Position numbers and translations under genes: made by a program
DNA from: JBECKR01 sp040235415
GTDB lineage: Bacteria > Acidobacteriota > Polarisedimenticolia > Polarisedimenticolales > Polarisedimenticolaceae
DNA length: 43,786 nucleotides
Reading direction: 5' to 3'
NCBI GenBank assembly: GCA_040235415.1
Contig: JBECKR010000047.1
Span: 1-43,786 of the forward strand
In this document: piece by piece, positions 1-7,971 of the stretch
Layout of the letters: each line of letters starts with the position of its first letter
How positions within the stretch are numbered: position 1 is the stretch's first letter
Notes under the pieces: generated by a model
Seen by the model: only the letters and a program-made list of their open reading frames with translations
Databases searched by the model: none
Told to the model about the DNA's origin: nothing

Positions 1-918
1 GTGTGCGTCACGCCGCTCGAGAAGATCGACCGCGCGCTCGCGATCGCCTCCCGCCCCGGCGTGATCTTCACGTCGTACGGCGACATGCTGCGGGTCCCGG
101 GCTCGAGCGGCGACCTCCTGCGCGCCAAGGCGGCAGGCGCCGACGTCCGGTTCGTGTACTCCCCGACGGACGCGGTCGACCTCGCCGAGCGCCACCCCGA
201 CCGCGAGGTCGTGTTCTTCGCCGTCGGATTCGAGACGACCGCGCCGGCGAACGCCATGGCGGCGTGGCTCGCCCACCGCAAGGGCCTCCGGAACTTCTCG
301 CTGCTGGTGTCGCACGTGCGCGTCCCGCCCGCGATCCGCGTCATCCTCGACGACCCCGAGGCGCGAGTCGAAGGGTTCATCGCCCCCGGCCACGTCTGCT
401 CGGTCATGGGGTATCGCGAATACGAGGATCTCGCCGCGGAGTACGGCGTCCCGTTCGTCGTCGCCGGGTTCGAGCCGCTCGACCTGCTGCACGGGCTCGA
501 GATGCTCGTCGGCATGCTCGAGGCGGGGGAGACGGGCACGCGCAACCAGTACGTCCGCACCGTCCGCCGCGACGGCAACCCGCAGGCGCGGCGCATCATG
601 GACGAGGTGTTCGAGGTCGCGGACATGGCGTGGCGCGGGATCGGCCCGATCCCGGAGAGCGGGTTGCGCCTGCGCGGCCCGTACGCCGAGTACGACGCCG
701 AGACGCGCTTCGAGGTCGCCGGCCTCACGACCACGGAGCCCGAGGTCTGCATCGCGGGCGAGGTCCTGCAGGGGAGGAAGAAGCCGCACGACTGTCCGGC
801 GTTCGGCTCCGCCTGCACGCCCGAGCACCCGCTCGGCGCGCCGATGGTGTCGTCCGAGGGCGCGTGCGCCGCGTACCACGCCTTTCGACGCGTCCGGGGT
901 GCGGCCGATGCCGTTTGA
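1..918 (+). CDS. hypD: Hydrogenase maturation factor HypD (5' end outside window)
   Basis: HypD is the iron-sulfur scaffold on which, with HypC, the Fe(CN)2CO unit of NiFe hydrogenases is assembled in the cytoplasm. The window opens inside the gene: the first residues, CVTP, belong to the conserved internal HypD motif normally read PVCVTP, so roughly 60 N-terminal residues are missing. Visible family marks are GFETTAP (residues 76-82), GHVCSVMG, and a C-terminal block with CPAFG, CTPEHPLG and MVSSEGACAAYH. The first codon is GTG but is internal, not a start. The stop overlaps the start of hypE, so the two are translationally coupled. Identity is firm; hypA, hypB and hypC would be expected upstream but cannot be seen. 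Confidence 0.95.
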   Translation: MCVTPLEKIDRALAIASRPGVIFTSYGDMLRVPGSSGDLLRAKAAGADVRFVYSPTDAVDLAERHPDREVVFFAVGFETTAPANAMAAWLAHRKGLRNFSLLVSHVRVPPAIRVILDDPEARVEGFIAPGHVCSVMGYREYEDLAAEYGVPFVVAGFEPLDLLHGLEMLVGMLEAGETGTRNQYVRTVRRDGNPQARRIMDEVFEVADMAWRGIGPIPESGLRLRGPYAEYDAETRFEVAGLTTTEPEVCIAGEVLQGRKKPHDCPAFGSACTPEHPLGAPMVSSEGACAAYHAFRRVRGAADAV

Positions 919-1951
919 GTGCCCCGTCCCGATCGAGGACTACGAGACCGTGACGCTCGCCCACGGCGGCGGCGGCAAGCTCACGAACCGCCTCATCGAG
1001 ACACTGCTCGTGCCGGCGCTCGACAACGACGTCCTGCGGCAGCTGCACGACGGCGCGATCGTCCCCTCGCCGGGGGCGCGATTGGCGTTCTCGACCGACG
1101 GGTTCGTCGTCCGTCCGCCGTTCTTCCCGGGCGGCGATATCGGCTCGCTGGCGGTCCACGGCACGGTCAACGACCTCGCGATGTGCGGCGCGCGGCCGCG
1201 CTACCTCTCGCTCGGCTTTATCCTCGAGGAGGGGTTCCCGCTCCGCGACCTGTGGCGCGTCGTGGTGTCGGTGCGCGAGGCGTCCGACGCCGCCGGCGTC
1301 CGGATCGTCGCGGGCGACACCAAGGTGGTCGAGCGCGGCCACGGCGACGGCATCTACGTCCACACCACCGGGCTCGGCGAGATCGTCGAGGGCGCCGAGA
1401 TCGCACCGTCACGCGCGGCGCCCGGCGACGTCGTGATCGTCAACGGCCCGATCGGGGACCACGGCATCGCGATCCTGTCGCAGCGCGAGGGGTTCCGGTT
1501 CGAGGCGCCCGATCTCGTGAGCGACTCCGCGGCGCTTTGGCCGGTCGTCGAGCGGCTGATCGCGGCGTGCGGCCCGCGGGTGCACGTCCTGCGCGACGCG
1601 ACCCGCGGGGGCGTCGCCTCGGTCGTCAACGAGATCGCCGCGGCCGCGCGCGTCGGCATCGTGCTCGTGGAGGGCGACATCCCGGTCCGCGAGTCGGTCC
1701 GCGGCGGCTGCGAGGTACTCGGGCTCGACCCGCTGTACGTCGCGAACGAGGGCAAGTTCCTCGCGTTCGTCGATCCCGAGGCCTCCGACGCGGCGCTCGC
1801 CGCGATCCGGGCGCACCCGCTCGGCGCCGGTGCCCGGGCGATCGGACGGGTCGTCGACGCCCATCCCGGCGTCGTGCGCCTGCGGAGCGGCTTCGGCGGC
1901 TCGCGGGTCGTCGACATGGTCTCCGGGGAGCAGCTCCCCCGCATCTGCTGA
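908..1951 (+). CDS. hypE: Hydrogenase maturation factor HypE
   Basis: HypE (347 aa) dehydrates the thiocarbamoylated C-terminal cysteine it receives from HypF to a thiocyanate, donating cyanide to the HypC-HypD iron. The sequence shows the glycine-rich AHGGGGKL near residues 18-25, the PurM-like motif VNDLAMCGA, DATRGGVASV, and above all the diagnostic C-terminus PRIC, whose last Cys is the cyanide carrier. The ATG at 908 overlaps the hypD stop by 11 nt; an in-frame GTG at 899 would add three residues and is less likely. The hypF start lies 2 nt after the stop, so hypD-hypE-hypF form one unit. Confidence 0.96.
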   Translation: MPFECPVPIEDYETVTLAHGGGGKLTNRLIETLLVPALDNDVLRQLHDGAIVPSPGARLAFSTDGFVVRPPFFPGGDIGSLAVHGTVNDLAMCGARPRYLSLGFILEEGFPLRDLWRVVVSVREASDAAGVRIVAGDTKVVERGHGDGIYVHTTGLGEIVEGAEIAPSRAAPGDVVIVNGPIGDHGIAILSQREGFRFEAPDLVSDSAALWPVVERLIAACGPRVHVLRDATRGGVASVVNEIAAAARVGIVLVEGDIPVRESVRGGCEVLGLDPLYVANEGKFLAFVDPEASDAALAAIRAHPLGAGARAIGRVVDAHPGVVRLRSGFGGSRVVDMVSGEQLPRIC

Positions 1952-1953
1952 CC

Positions 1954-4236
1954 GTGAGAGCGCGTCTCGAGATCCGGCTGGTCGGGACGGTCCAGGGGGT
2001 CGGGTTCCGCCCGTTCGTCCACCGCCTGGCGCGCGAGGAGCGGCTCGACGGCTGGGTCCGGAACGACGGCGACGGCGTGACCGTGGAAGCCGAGGGCGAG
2101 CACGCCGCGCTCCTGCGCCTGCTCGAGCGCGTCCACCGCGAGACGCCGCCCGCCGCCCTGATCTACGCCTCGGAGCACCGCTTCCTCGATCCCGTGGGGC
2201 ACGCCGGGTTCGAGATCCGCGAGAGCGCCGCCGCGGGGCCACCGAAGGTCTGGGTGCTCCCCGACCTCGCGACCTGCGCGGCCTGCCGCGCGGAGATCGC
2301 CGACCCCTCCGACCGCCGCCACCGCTACCCGTTCACGAACTGCACGCACTGCGGGCCGCGGTTCACGATCATCGAGGGGCTGCCGTACGACCGCCCGCGG
2401 ACCTCGATGCGGACGTTCACGATGTGTGCGGCGTGCGCCGCGGAGTACGCCGATCCGTCCGACCGCCGGTTCCACGCCCAGCCGGTGGCCTGTCCGGCAT
2501 GCGGCCCGCGCCTCGCGTGGCGCGCCGCATCCGGCGATCCCGCGACCGGGGACGCCGCGCTTCGCGCCGCGGTGCGGGCGATCGACGACGGCGGGATCGT
2601 CGCGCTCAAGGGGCTCGGCGGCTACCACCTCGTCGTCGACGCCGGCGACGACGCCGCGGTCGCGGAGCTCCGCCGCAGGAAGCGCCGCTCGCACAAGGCG
2701 TTCGCCGTGATGTACCCCGACCTCGCGAGCCTCGCCGCGGACGTCGACGTCCCTCCGTTCGCCGAGCCGCTCTTGACCGGCTCGCAGGCTCCGATCCTGC
2801 TCCTGCCCCGAACCGCGGACAGCGCCGCGCGGATCGCGCCCGCGGTCGCACCGGACTCCCCGTACCTCGGCGTCTTCCTGCCGTACACGCCGCTGCACCA
2901 CGTCCTGCTCGCCGACCTCGGGCGCCCGGTAGTCGCGACCTCGGGAAACCTCTCGGACGAACCGATCCAGCACGACGACCGCGAGGCGGCGGCGGAGCTC
3001 GGCCCGATCGCGGACGGCTTCCTCGTGCACGACCGCCCGATCGTGCGTCCGGCGGACGACTCCGTGCTGCACGTCGTGACCCGCCCGCGGGCGCGCCCGC
3101 AGATGCTACGCCGCGCCCGGGGCTACGCGCCGCTGCCGCTCCTCGCGCCGCGGGAGCTCCCCCCGATCCTCGCGGTCGGCGGCCAGATGAACGTCACCCT
3201 GGCGTTCTCCCGCGGCCGCGAGGTCGTGCTGTCGCAGCACCTCGGCGACATGGAAGGGTACGAGGCGCGGGAGGCGTACCGCGCGACGCTCCGCGACCTC
3301 CTCGGGCTCTACGGCGTCGAGCCGCGTCTCGTGGCGCACGACCTGCACCCGGACTACTTCACGACCGCGCTCGCCGAGGAGCTCGGCCTCCCGCGCGTCG
3401 CGGTGCAGCACCACCACGCGCACCTCGCCGCCTGCATGCTCGAGAACGCCCTCGAAGGCGAGACCCTCGGGCTCACCTGGGACGGCACCGGCTACGGCCC
3501 GGACCGCACCGTGTGGGGCGGGGAGTGCCTCCTGGGAGACGCGGGAGCCTACCGCCGCGTCGCGACGCTCACGCCGTTCCGGCTCCCCGGCGGGGAGAAG
3601 GCGGTCGAGGAGACCTGGCGGGTCGCGGTCGCGCTGCTGCACGCGGCGTACGGCGACGCCTTCCCGCGCGACCTGCCCGGCCTCGCCGCGATCGATCCGC
3701 GCACGCTCGAGCCGGTCGCGGCGCTCGCCGGAAGCGGGCTCGGCTCGCCCTCGACGACGAGCGTCGGACGCCTCTACGACGGCCTGAGCGCGCTCCTCGG
3801 GCTCTCGCTCGTCAACACGCACCAGGCACAGTCGGCGCAGATGCTGGAGTACGCCGCCTGGCGGCACGGCCCCGCCGCGGAGCCGCTGCCGCTCCCGGTC
3901 CTCGACGGCGACCCGCTGCGGCTCGACGTCGCGGCGACGGTCCGCGCCGCGGTCGAGCGGGTCCGGCGCGGGGATGCCGTCGAGGCGATCGCGGCCTCCT
4001 TCCACCACGCCCTCGCCGGCGCCGCGGTCGAGGTCGCGCGACGCGTCGGCGTCGCCCAGGTCGCGATGGCCGGCGGGGTGTTCTGCAACCGCTACCTGAC
4101 GGAGCTGCTCCTCGAGCGGCTCGAGGCCGAACGCTTCCGGCCCCACGTCCACGGCCTGCTGCCGCCGACCGACGGCAGCCTCGCGGCCGGGCAGCTGTGG
4201 GTCGCCGCGAGCAGCGCCGCCGCCTCCCGCCTATAA
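1954..4236 (+). CDS. hypF: Carbamoyltransferase HypF
   Basis: HypF (760 aa, normal length) uses carbamoyl phosphate and ATP to carbamoylate the terminal Cys of HypE. Domains in order: acylphosphatase-like (GTVQGVGFRPFV, about residues 11-22), two C-x2-C zinc fingers (first Cys 108, last pair at about 180-183), YrdC-like nucleotide-binding domain (ALKGLGGYHLV onward), and a Kae1-like C-terminal domain with the metal-binding HHHAH at 486-490 and WDGTGYGPD. The open frame extends far upstream, but the first start giving a normal HypF N-terminus is GTG 1954, 2 nt after the hypE stop. The long upstream extension is antisense-style shadow coding and was left out. Confidence 0.95.
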   Translation: MRARLEIRLVGTVQGVGFRPFVHRLAREERLDGWVRNDGDGVTVEAEGEHAALLRLLERVHRETPPAALIYASEHRFLDPVGHAGFEIRESAAAGPPKVWVLPDLATCAACRAEIADPSDRRHRYPFTNCTHCGPRFTIIEGLPYDRPRTSMRTFTMCAACAAEYADPSDRRFHAQPVACPACGPRLAWRAASGDPATGDAALRAAVRAIDDGGIVALKGLGGYHLVVDAGDDAAVAELRRRKRRSHKAFAVMYPDLASLAADVDVPPFAEPLLTGSQAPILLLPRTADSAARIAPAVAPDSPYLGVFLPYTPLHHVLLADLGRPVVATSGNLSDEPIQHDDREAAAELGPIADGFLVHDRPIVRPADDSVLHVVTRPRARPQMLRRARGYAPLPLLAPRELPPILAVGGQMNVTLAFSRGREVVLSQHLGDMEGYEAREAYRATLRDLLGLYGVEPRLVAHDLHPDYFTTALAEELGLPRVAVQHHHAHLAACMLENALEGETLGLTWDGTGYGPDRTVWGGECLLGDAGAYRRVATLTPFRLPGGEKAVEETWRVAVALLHAAYGDAFPRDLPGLAAIDPRTLEPVAALAGSGLGSPSTTSVGRLYDGLSALLGLSLVNTHQAQSAQMLEYAAWRHGPAAEPLPLPVLDGDPLRLDVAATVRAAVERVRRGDAVEAIAASFHHALAGAAVEVARRVGVAQVAMAGGVFCNRYLTELLLERLEAERFRPHVHGLLPPTDGSLAAGQLWVAASSAAASRL

Positions 4237-4237
4237 T
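4232..4237 (+). promoter_or_regulatory. Candidate -10 element TATAAT for a leaderless transcript
   Basis: A perfect TATAAT lies across the hypF stop region and ends only 6 nt before the ATG of the next gene. Transcription would start at or next to that ATG, which also has no Shine-Dalgarno sequence in this spacing. No convincing -35 is visible. The same TATAATCCGGCG string occurs at 31055, and a similar TACAAT lies 7 nt before ispH. Confidence 0.5.
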
Positions 4238-4243
4238 CCGGCG

Positions 4244-4714
4244 ATGCAGAACCTCATCCTCCGGCCGTGGCGGAGGCTTTCCGGGATTGCGGGAGGCAAG
4301 TGGCTGTACAGCGTCCTCCTCGGACGCACGGTGCCGTACAGCGCGACGATCCGGCCGCGGGTCGTGGAGCTCGAGCCGGGTCGCGCCGTCATCGCGATGG
4401 CGGACCGCCGCCGGGTCAGCAACCACCTGCGCTCGATCCACGCCGTCGCGCTCGTCAACCTCGCCGAGATCGCGAGCGGGCTGGCCGTGAACGCGGGGGT
4501 GCCGGAATCGGGCCGCGCCATCGTGACCCACCTCGAGATCGACTACCTGAAGAAGGCCCGCGGCCCGCTCACGGCCACCGGCACGTGCGACGTCCCGGCG
4601 ATCGACCGCGACCGCGACGTCGTGGTGCTCTCGGAGGTCCGCGACTCGGCGGGCGACGCCGTCGCGCGGGCGCACGTCACCTGGCGCGTCGGCCCGAAGG
4701 AGCGCCCGGCATGA
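4244..4714 (+). CDS. DUF4442/hotdog-fold thioesterase-like protein
   Basis: A 156-residue cytoplasmic protein resembling the DUF4442 branch of the hotdog superfamily (PaaI/YiiD-like thioesterases). Supporting features are the VPYSATIRPRV strand, the central helix region SNHLRSIHAVALVNLAEIASG, and the later THLEIDYLKKARGPLTATG strand typical of acyl-CoA-handling hotdog folds. No catalytic residue can be assigned with certainty, so thioesterase activity is inference. The gene starts 7 nt after hypF, and its stop overlaps the next ATG (ATGA), tying it to the nitronate monooxygenase-like gene. A link with hydrogenase maturation is not supported; it probably merely follows hypF. Confidence 0.7.
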   Translation: MQNLILRPWRRLSGIAGGKWLYSVLLGRTVPYSATIRPRVVELEPGRAVIAMADRRRVSNHLRSIHAVALVNLAEIASGLAVNAGVPESGRAIVTHLEIDYLKKARGPLTATGTCDVPAIDRDRDVVVLSEVRDSAGDAVARAHVTWRVGPKERPA

Positions 4715-5712
4715 GCTTCCTCGAAACGCCCTTCACGCGCCACGCCGGCATCGAGGTCCCGTTGATCTGCGGCGCGATGTACCCGTGCTCGAACCCGGAG
4801 CTGATCGCGGCGGTGTCCGAGGCCGGCGGGATCGGGATCGTGCAGCCGATCTCGCTCGTCTACGTCCACGGCCACGAGTTCCGCCAAGGGCTGCGCGCGA
4901 TCCGCGCCCGCACCTCGAAGCCGTTCGGGTTCAACGCCATCGTCGAGAAGTCGTCGCGGATCTACGAGGACCGCATGCGGCGCTGGGTCGACGTCGCGCT
5001 CGAGGAGGGGGTGCGGTTCTTCGTGACCGCGCTCGGGAACCCGCGCTGGGTCGTCGAGAAGGTCCACGCCGCGGGCGGTGTCGTGTACCACGACGTCACC
5101 GACCGCCGCTGGGCGGCGAAGGCCCTGGAGCACGACGTCGACGGCCTGATCTGCGTCAACCGCCGCGCCGGCGGCCACGCCGGGAAGCTCGGGCCCAAGC
5201 AGCTCGCGGAAGGGCTCGGCGACCTCGGCGTGCCGCTGATCTGCGCCGGCGGGATCGGGGACGAAAGCGATTTCGTCGCGGCGCTCGGGCTCGGCTACGC
5301 CGGGGCGCAGCTCGGCACGCGGTTCATCGCGACGACCGAGTGCCGCGCCCACGACGACTACAAGCACGCGATCCTCGAGGCCGGGGAGGACGACATCGTC
5401 CTGACCGACAAGCTCTCCGGCGTGCCGTGCTCCGTGATCAAGACCCCCTACGTCGAGCGCGTCGGGACCGAGGCCGGCCCGATCGCGCGGTGGCTGCTGC
5501 GGGGACGGAAGACGAAGCACTGGATGCGGACGTTCTACGCCCTGCGGTCGCTCCGGCAGCTCAAGCACGCCTCGCTGCGCGGCATCTCGTACCGCGACTT
5601 CTGGCAGGCCGGCAAGAGCGTCCACGGCATCGACGCCGTCGAGTCCGCAAGCGTGATCGTCCGGCGGTTCGCCGACGCGTGGCGCGAGGCGCAGACCGGC
5701 GTCAGGGCGTGA
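4711..5712 (+). CDS. Nitronate monooxygenase / 2-nitropropane dioxygenase-like flavoprotein
   Basis: A 333-residue TIM-barrel flavoprotein of the NPD/NMO superfamily, which bind FMN and oxidise nitronates; some members are enoyl reductases (FabK-like). Family marks are PLICGAMYPCSNPELIAAVSEAGGIG at the N-terminus, the NRRAGGHAGK segment in the position of the NMO glycine-histidine loop, PLICAGGIGD, and GAQLGTRFIATTE phosphate-binding loops. The ATG overlaps the stop of the hotdog gene. Coupling to an acyl-CoA-type hotdog protein makes a role in fatty-acid or polyketide chemistry possible, but the substrate cannot be told from sequence. Its stop carries one copy of the GTCAGGGCGTGA repeat that also occurs at 7702 and 8616. 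Confidence 0.8.
   Translation: MSFLETPFTRHAGIEVPLICGAMYPCSNPELIAAVSEAGGIGIVQPISLVYVHGHEFRQGLRAIRARTSKPFGFNAIVEKSSRIYEDRMRRWVDVALEEGVRFFVTALGNPRWVVEKVHAAGGVVYHDVTDRRWAAKALEHDVDGLICVNRRAGGHAGKLGPKQLAEGLGDLGVPLICAGGIGDESDFVAALGLGYAGAQLGTRFIATTECRAHDDYKHAILEAGEDDIVLTDKLSGVPCSVIKTPYVERVGTEAGPIARWLLRGRKTKHWMRTFYALRSLRQLKHASLRGISYRDFWQAGKSVHGIDAVESASVIVRRFADAWREAQTGVRA
5698..5712. repeat. Direct repeat copy 1 (GGCGTCAGGGCGTGA)
   Basis: The last 15 bases of the nitronate monooxygenase-like gene, GGCGTCAGGGCGTGA, recur identically at 7699-7713. The 12-base core GTCAGGGCGTGA is found a third time at 8616-8627. The first and third copies border the low-GC patch of orphan genes. A short match in GC-rich DNA could be chance. 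Confidence 0.5.
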
Positions 5713-6167
5713 GCGCGAGTGGCGATCCGCGCCGAGGATCGCGCGCCTATTTCGAGGTCCTCCGATTCTTCGGGTGGATGGGGTTCGCGCTCGGGGTCTC
5801 GATCCTCCTGCAATTCCTCGACTGGCTGCTGTTCTATGGGAAGCGAGTCGCGCGTGCGCCAGGACGGGCCGTAGGGGACACCCGGGTCGTCCTGGTACAG
5901 CGACTTCAGGACCTACTGATAATAGGCCTGGCCAAAAGGCTGCTCGAACGTCCCCGGAGGATAAATCGCCGGATCGAACGGGTAGACGAGATCCGTCGGG
6001 GGGGTCGTGTAATCTGCCGGCGTACCCACCAGCTGGATGTGATGGAAGAACAACTCCCGCAGGACGAACGCGATCGACGCAGCCATTGTCGAGTACTGAG
6101 TTCCAACCGCGGCCAGACGGGACAGACCGCCCCGAAATTCCTGAGACGCGTTCTCGATGAGCTGTAA
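5709..6167 (+). CDS. Small membrane protein, probably truncated at a DNA junction
   Basis: A frame opens with GTG overlapping the preceding stop (GTGA). About the first 50 residues look genuine: a basic start, then one membrane segment FGWMGFALGVSILLQFLDWL followed by LFYGKR. After about position 5880 the composition changes, the residues become arginine-rich and unstructured, and the frame runs antisense through the gene at 5913-6581. The likeliest reading is that a longer membrane protein, coupled to the upstream gene, lost its 3' end when the foreign segment arrived, and that the extension to 6167 is spurious. No family is recognised. Confidence 0.35.
   Translation: MSASGDPRRGSRAYFEVLRFFGWMGFALGVSILLQFLDWLLFYGKRVARAPGRAVGDTRVVLVQRLQDLLIIGLAKRLLERPRRINRRIERVDEIRRGGRVICRRTHQLDVMEEQLPQDERDRRSHCRVLSSNRGQTGQTAPKFLRRVLDEL
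5859..5895. terminator. Stem-loop downstream of the secreted-protein gene
   Basis: CCAGGACG (5859-5866) pairs with CGTCCTGG (5888-5895) around a 21-nt loop. It lies 18 nt beyond the stop of the minus-strand gene ending at 5913. No U-tract follows, so a terminator role is only plausible. It also marks where GC content drops. Confidence 0.35.
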
Positions 6168-6581
6168 GCCCGCCGCCCTGATGTTCGCGGGGAACTCGTC
6201 GGCGTCGTCAAAGGAGAGAGAAACTTGATTCAGCGTAACCGTGACGACCCTGTCAGATGCAATCTCTATTTCCAAAATCTCGCCGCTGGTTACGCTCTCC
6301 ACGGAAAACATCCCCACGCCATCCACGTTGGACGTGTTGTGCCTGATGACAAACCGTTCTCCGGCTTGGTCTCGATACAAGTAGCGGATGATATTCGGGA
6401 ACTGGCTGTCCGCAGTGCCGATCGCCGTGTACTCGGCCACCAAGTTGTCCCCGAACTCGACGGTATCGTGATACTTGATCCACGTCCGTTCCGAGGCGGT
6501 CACGGGCCCCACGATTAAAATCGACATTCCGAGGAAGCATGCTGCGGACGACCCGCGTGACACCCTCAGCAAGCAAGTCAT
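5913..6581 (-). CDS. Secreted protein of unknown function
   Basis: A 222-residue protein not recognised as any family. The start is set by GGAGG 7 nt before the ATG at 6581; a longer open frame upstream has no such signal. A signal peptide is visible (basic MTCLLRVSRG, then hydrophobic AACFLGMSILIVGPVTAS), so it is exported. The mature part begins ERTWIKYHDTVEFGD, looks beta-rich, and ends in a proline- and aromatic-rich tail (PAIYPPGTFEQPFGQAYYQ). It has no cysteine after the signal region. It lies 35 nt downstream of the cysteine-rich secreted protein, so the two are probably one transcript. Base composition is clearly less GC-rich than the flanking housekeeping genes, suggesting transfer. 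Confidence 0.75.
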   Translation of the reverse strand: MTCLLRVSRGSSAACFLGMSILIVGPVTASERTWIKYHDTVEFGDNLVAEYTAIGTADSQFPNIIRYLYRDQAGERFVIRHNTSNVDGVGMFSVESVTSGEILEIEIASDRVVTVTLNQVSLSFDDADEFPANIRAAGLQLIENASQEFRGGLSRLAAVGTQYSTMAASIAFVLRELFFHHIQLVGTPADYTTPPTDLVYPFDPAIYPPGTFEQPFGQAYYQ

Positions 6582-6616
6582 CGCACTACCTCCATAGGCG
6601 CGCCGGCGCGGAACGG

Positions 6617-6934
6617 TCAGTTGGTAACCCAGTTCTGAATCATACAATTCGAGGTGCAAATTCGCAGCGCCAGGTGAACCGATTCCCTGCCCGCGACTCC
6701 GAATCCACCCGTCCCGCCAGTCGCCGGCTGCAGTGCGCGGAGCCTGCAACACGCCGTACACGAGACATAGCCCGTGCAGTCGGTGTTACACTTGCAGGTG
6801 CTGTCGCCAAATGCCTTGGACGAACAGTCCCTGCATGCTGTGGTGGATCCCTGTGGCAACATATCTGCCGCCGTCGAACCTACCCCCAACAGCAATCCGA
6901 CGATGCACACGATCGCGGCAGCGTTCCTACTCAT
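6617..6934 (-). CDS. Small secreted cysteine-rich protein
   Basis: A 105-residue orphan. Residues 1-23 form a signal peptide (hydrophobic AAAIVCIVGLLLGVGSTAA). The mature region carries ten cysteines (34, 37, 47, 49, 53, 59, 62, 63, 93, 97) in the pattern C-x2-C-x9-C-x-C-x3-C-x5-C-x2-CC-x29-C-x3-C, followed by a short tail ending IQNWVTN. The even cysteine count and export fit a disulfide-bonded mini-protein, or a metal-binding one; neither can be decided here. It is the first gene of a two-gene minus-strand unit with the 222-residue secreted protein. The ribosome site is a G-rich run about 5 nt before the ATG. Confidence 0.7.
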   Translation of the reverse strand: MSRNAAAIVCIVGLLLGVGSTAADMLPQGSTTACRDCSSKAFGDSTCKCNTDCTGYVSCTACCRLRALQPATGGTGGFGVAGRESVHLALRICTSNCMIQNWVTN

Positions 6935-7178
6935 AGCGACCCCCCCGTCAGACCCATGGTTTCAATCTCGCCTTGCCGTTTCTGCGGTAGCGGTTGTTGT
7001 ATCGGCTGTTGATGAGGAGAGCCGGCTTTTCTCGGGTCCTCCGCGCGTCGGACGCTGTTACGGTGTGTTCACTTCCTTCGCCCCGACGCCGGCTGCCAAC
7101 AATTTAGTGTATTGGTAATCGCTTGTAACGGATCGCGTCTTCGTCTCAACGACAAGAGCGATCCAATTCAAGGCCTTC
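6935..7178. promoter_or_regulatory. Divergent intergenic region of the orphan gene patch
   Basis: A 244-nt gap between the minus-strand secreted-protein pair and the plus-strand lipoprotein remnant. It must hold promoters in both directions. AT-rich stretches occur around 7095-7125 (CAACAATTTAGTGTATTGGTAATC), but no clear -35/-10 pair was found on either strand, and no further gene is visible. Confidence 0.35.
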
Positions 7179-7674
7179 ATGATCGAGATCCGAAAGCTGT
7201 GCGGGTTCTTGGCCGTCGCCATTCTGGCGGCGACGGGAATCACGGCCTGCGCACGTGCGCAACCGGATCTCGACAAGCTCTACGACGTCTCGGTGAGGCT
7301 GATCACGGAGGATCACCCCCGAACCACGGGTTCCGTGATCGTCTTCGACCGCGACAACCTCGACGCTCTCCCCGAGCCGTTGGCGACGAAGCTGAGGCGG
7401 AGAGCGTCGACGGCATTCGAGAGCGCGCGAATTCGAACTCCACGGGGACGTCGCGAATCTGCCCGGGCCTTGGGACAACCCGGACGACGATCCCGTGGTC
7501 CGGCGGAATACGGGACATCTCCTGCTGGTGGTGCGGCTGGAGGGATCCGGACGACAGCGGACACTGCGTTGGGACTTTCTGTGCGGTCCGGTATGTGGGT
7601 GGGGCAGGAGCGCCCGGCTGACGTGGACCGGGGATACTTGGGTCGTCGGCGACCGACGGATCGTTCTACACTAG
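7179..7674 (+). pseudogene. Frameshifted lipoprotein gene
   Basis: The frame from ATG 7179 encodes a lipoprotein signal (lipobox ITAC, Cys24) and natural-looking sequence (LDKLYDVSVRLITEDHP, SVIVFDRDNLDALPEP), then turns into arginine-rich noise after about residue 82. Protein-like sequence resumes in the next frame: AREFELHGDVANLPGPWDN, RRNTGHLLLVVRLEG, RWDFLCGPVCGWG, TWVVGDRRIVLH, ending at TAG 7672-7674. Removing one base near 7422 joins them into one protein of about 164 residues (AFEAREFELHG at the seam). An in-frame TGA at 7393 bounds the shift on the left. This is either a pseudogene, an assembly error or programmed slippage. The family is not recognised. Confidence 0.65.
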
Positions 7675-7698
7675 CGGTCGTCGCGCGAGGCGGCGGAA

Positions 7699-7728
7699 GG
7701 CGTCAGGGCGTGACGATGACGAGCCGTG
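7699..7728. repeat. Direct repeat copy 2
   Basis: Bases 7702-7728 match 8616-8642 at 26 of 27 positions (single difference C/G after GTCAGGGCGTGA). Read on the minus strand this copy would encode RLVIVTP-stop, against RLVILTP-stop at the true end of the gene at 8617. It therefore looks like a displaced copy of that gene's 3' end. It also overlaps the start of the small membrane protein gene. Confidence 0.6.
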
Positions 7729-7958
7729 CGGACATCGCGATCGAGCTCCTGGAGGCGGTCGGACTTCTGGCTCTCGCGGTGGCACTCTGGCGGTGGAACG
7801 TTCGGATCGCCCGTGTGGTCCGTTGGGCGCCGTGGCGAACGCCGAAACAGGACGAGATCGCCGCTTGCGCGTCCTATTTGAGGGTGTTCTCCGTGCTGAT
7901 ACTCGTCCCACTGGGGGTCTGGGCGGCTCTGTGGGTCGCTTCTTTTTTCCTCGAGTAG
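7710..7958 (+). CDS. Small two-helix membrane protein
   Basis: An 82-residue protein with two membrane segments (about LLEAVGLLALAVALWRW and LRVFSVLILVPLGVWAALWVA) separated by a basic loop VRIARVVRWAPWRTPKQ. The start may be GTG 7710, with AAGG 9 nt upstream, or ATG 7716. It is open in-frame with the frameshifted lipoprotein, but the intervening sequence is not protein-like, so it is annotated separately. It ends 13 nt before the next exported-protein gene and is probably cotranscribed with it. No family is recognised; the role could be as a membrane partner of the neighbouring lipoproteins. Confidence 0.6.
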   Translation: MTMTSRADIAIELLEAVGLLALAVALWRWNVRIARVVRWAPWRTPKQDEIAACASYLRVFSVLILVPLGVWAALWVASFFLE

Positions 7959-7971
7959 GTCGACGAGACCG

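Noticed and set aside
899..1951. GTG 899 as the hypE start
   Set aside because: ATG 908 gives the more usual N-terminus and a shorter overlap with hypD. The GTG remains possible but has no added support.
7179..7958. Continuous 259-residue protein in one frame
   Set aside because: The middle third is Arg/Gly-rich noise while a neighbouring frame gives natural sequence up to a stop at 7672. Two separate genes with a frameshift in the first explain the data better.
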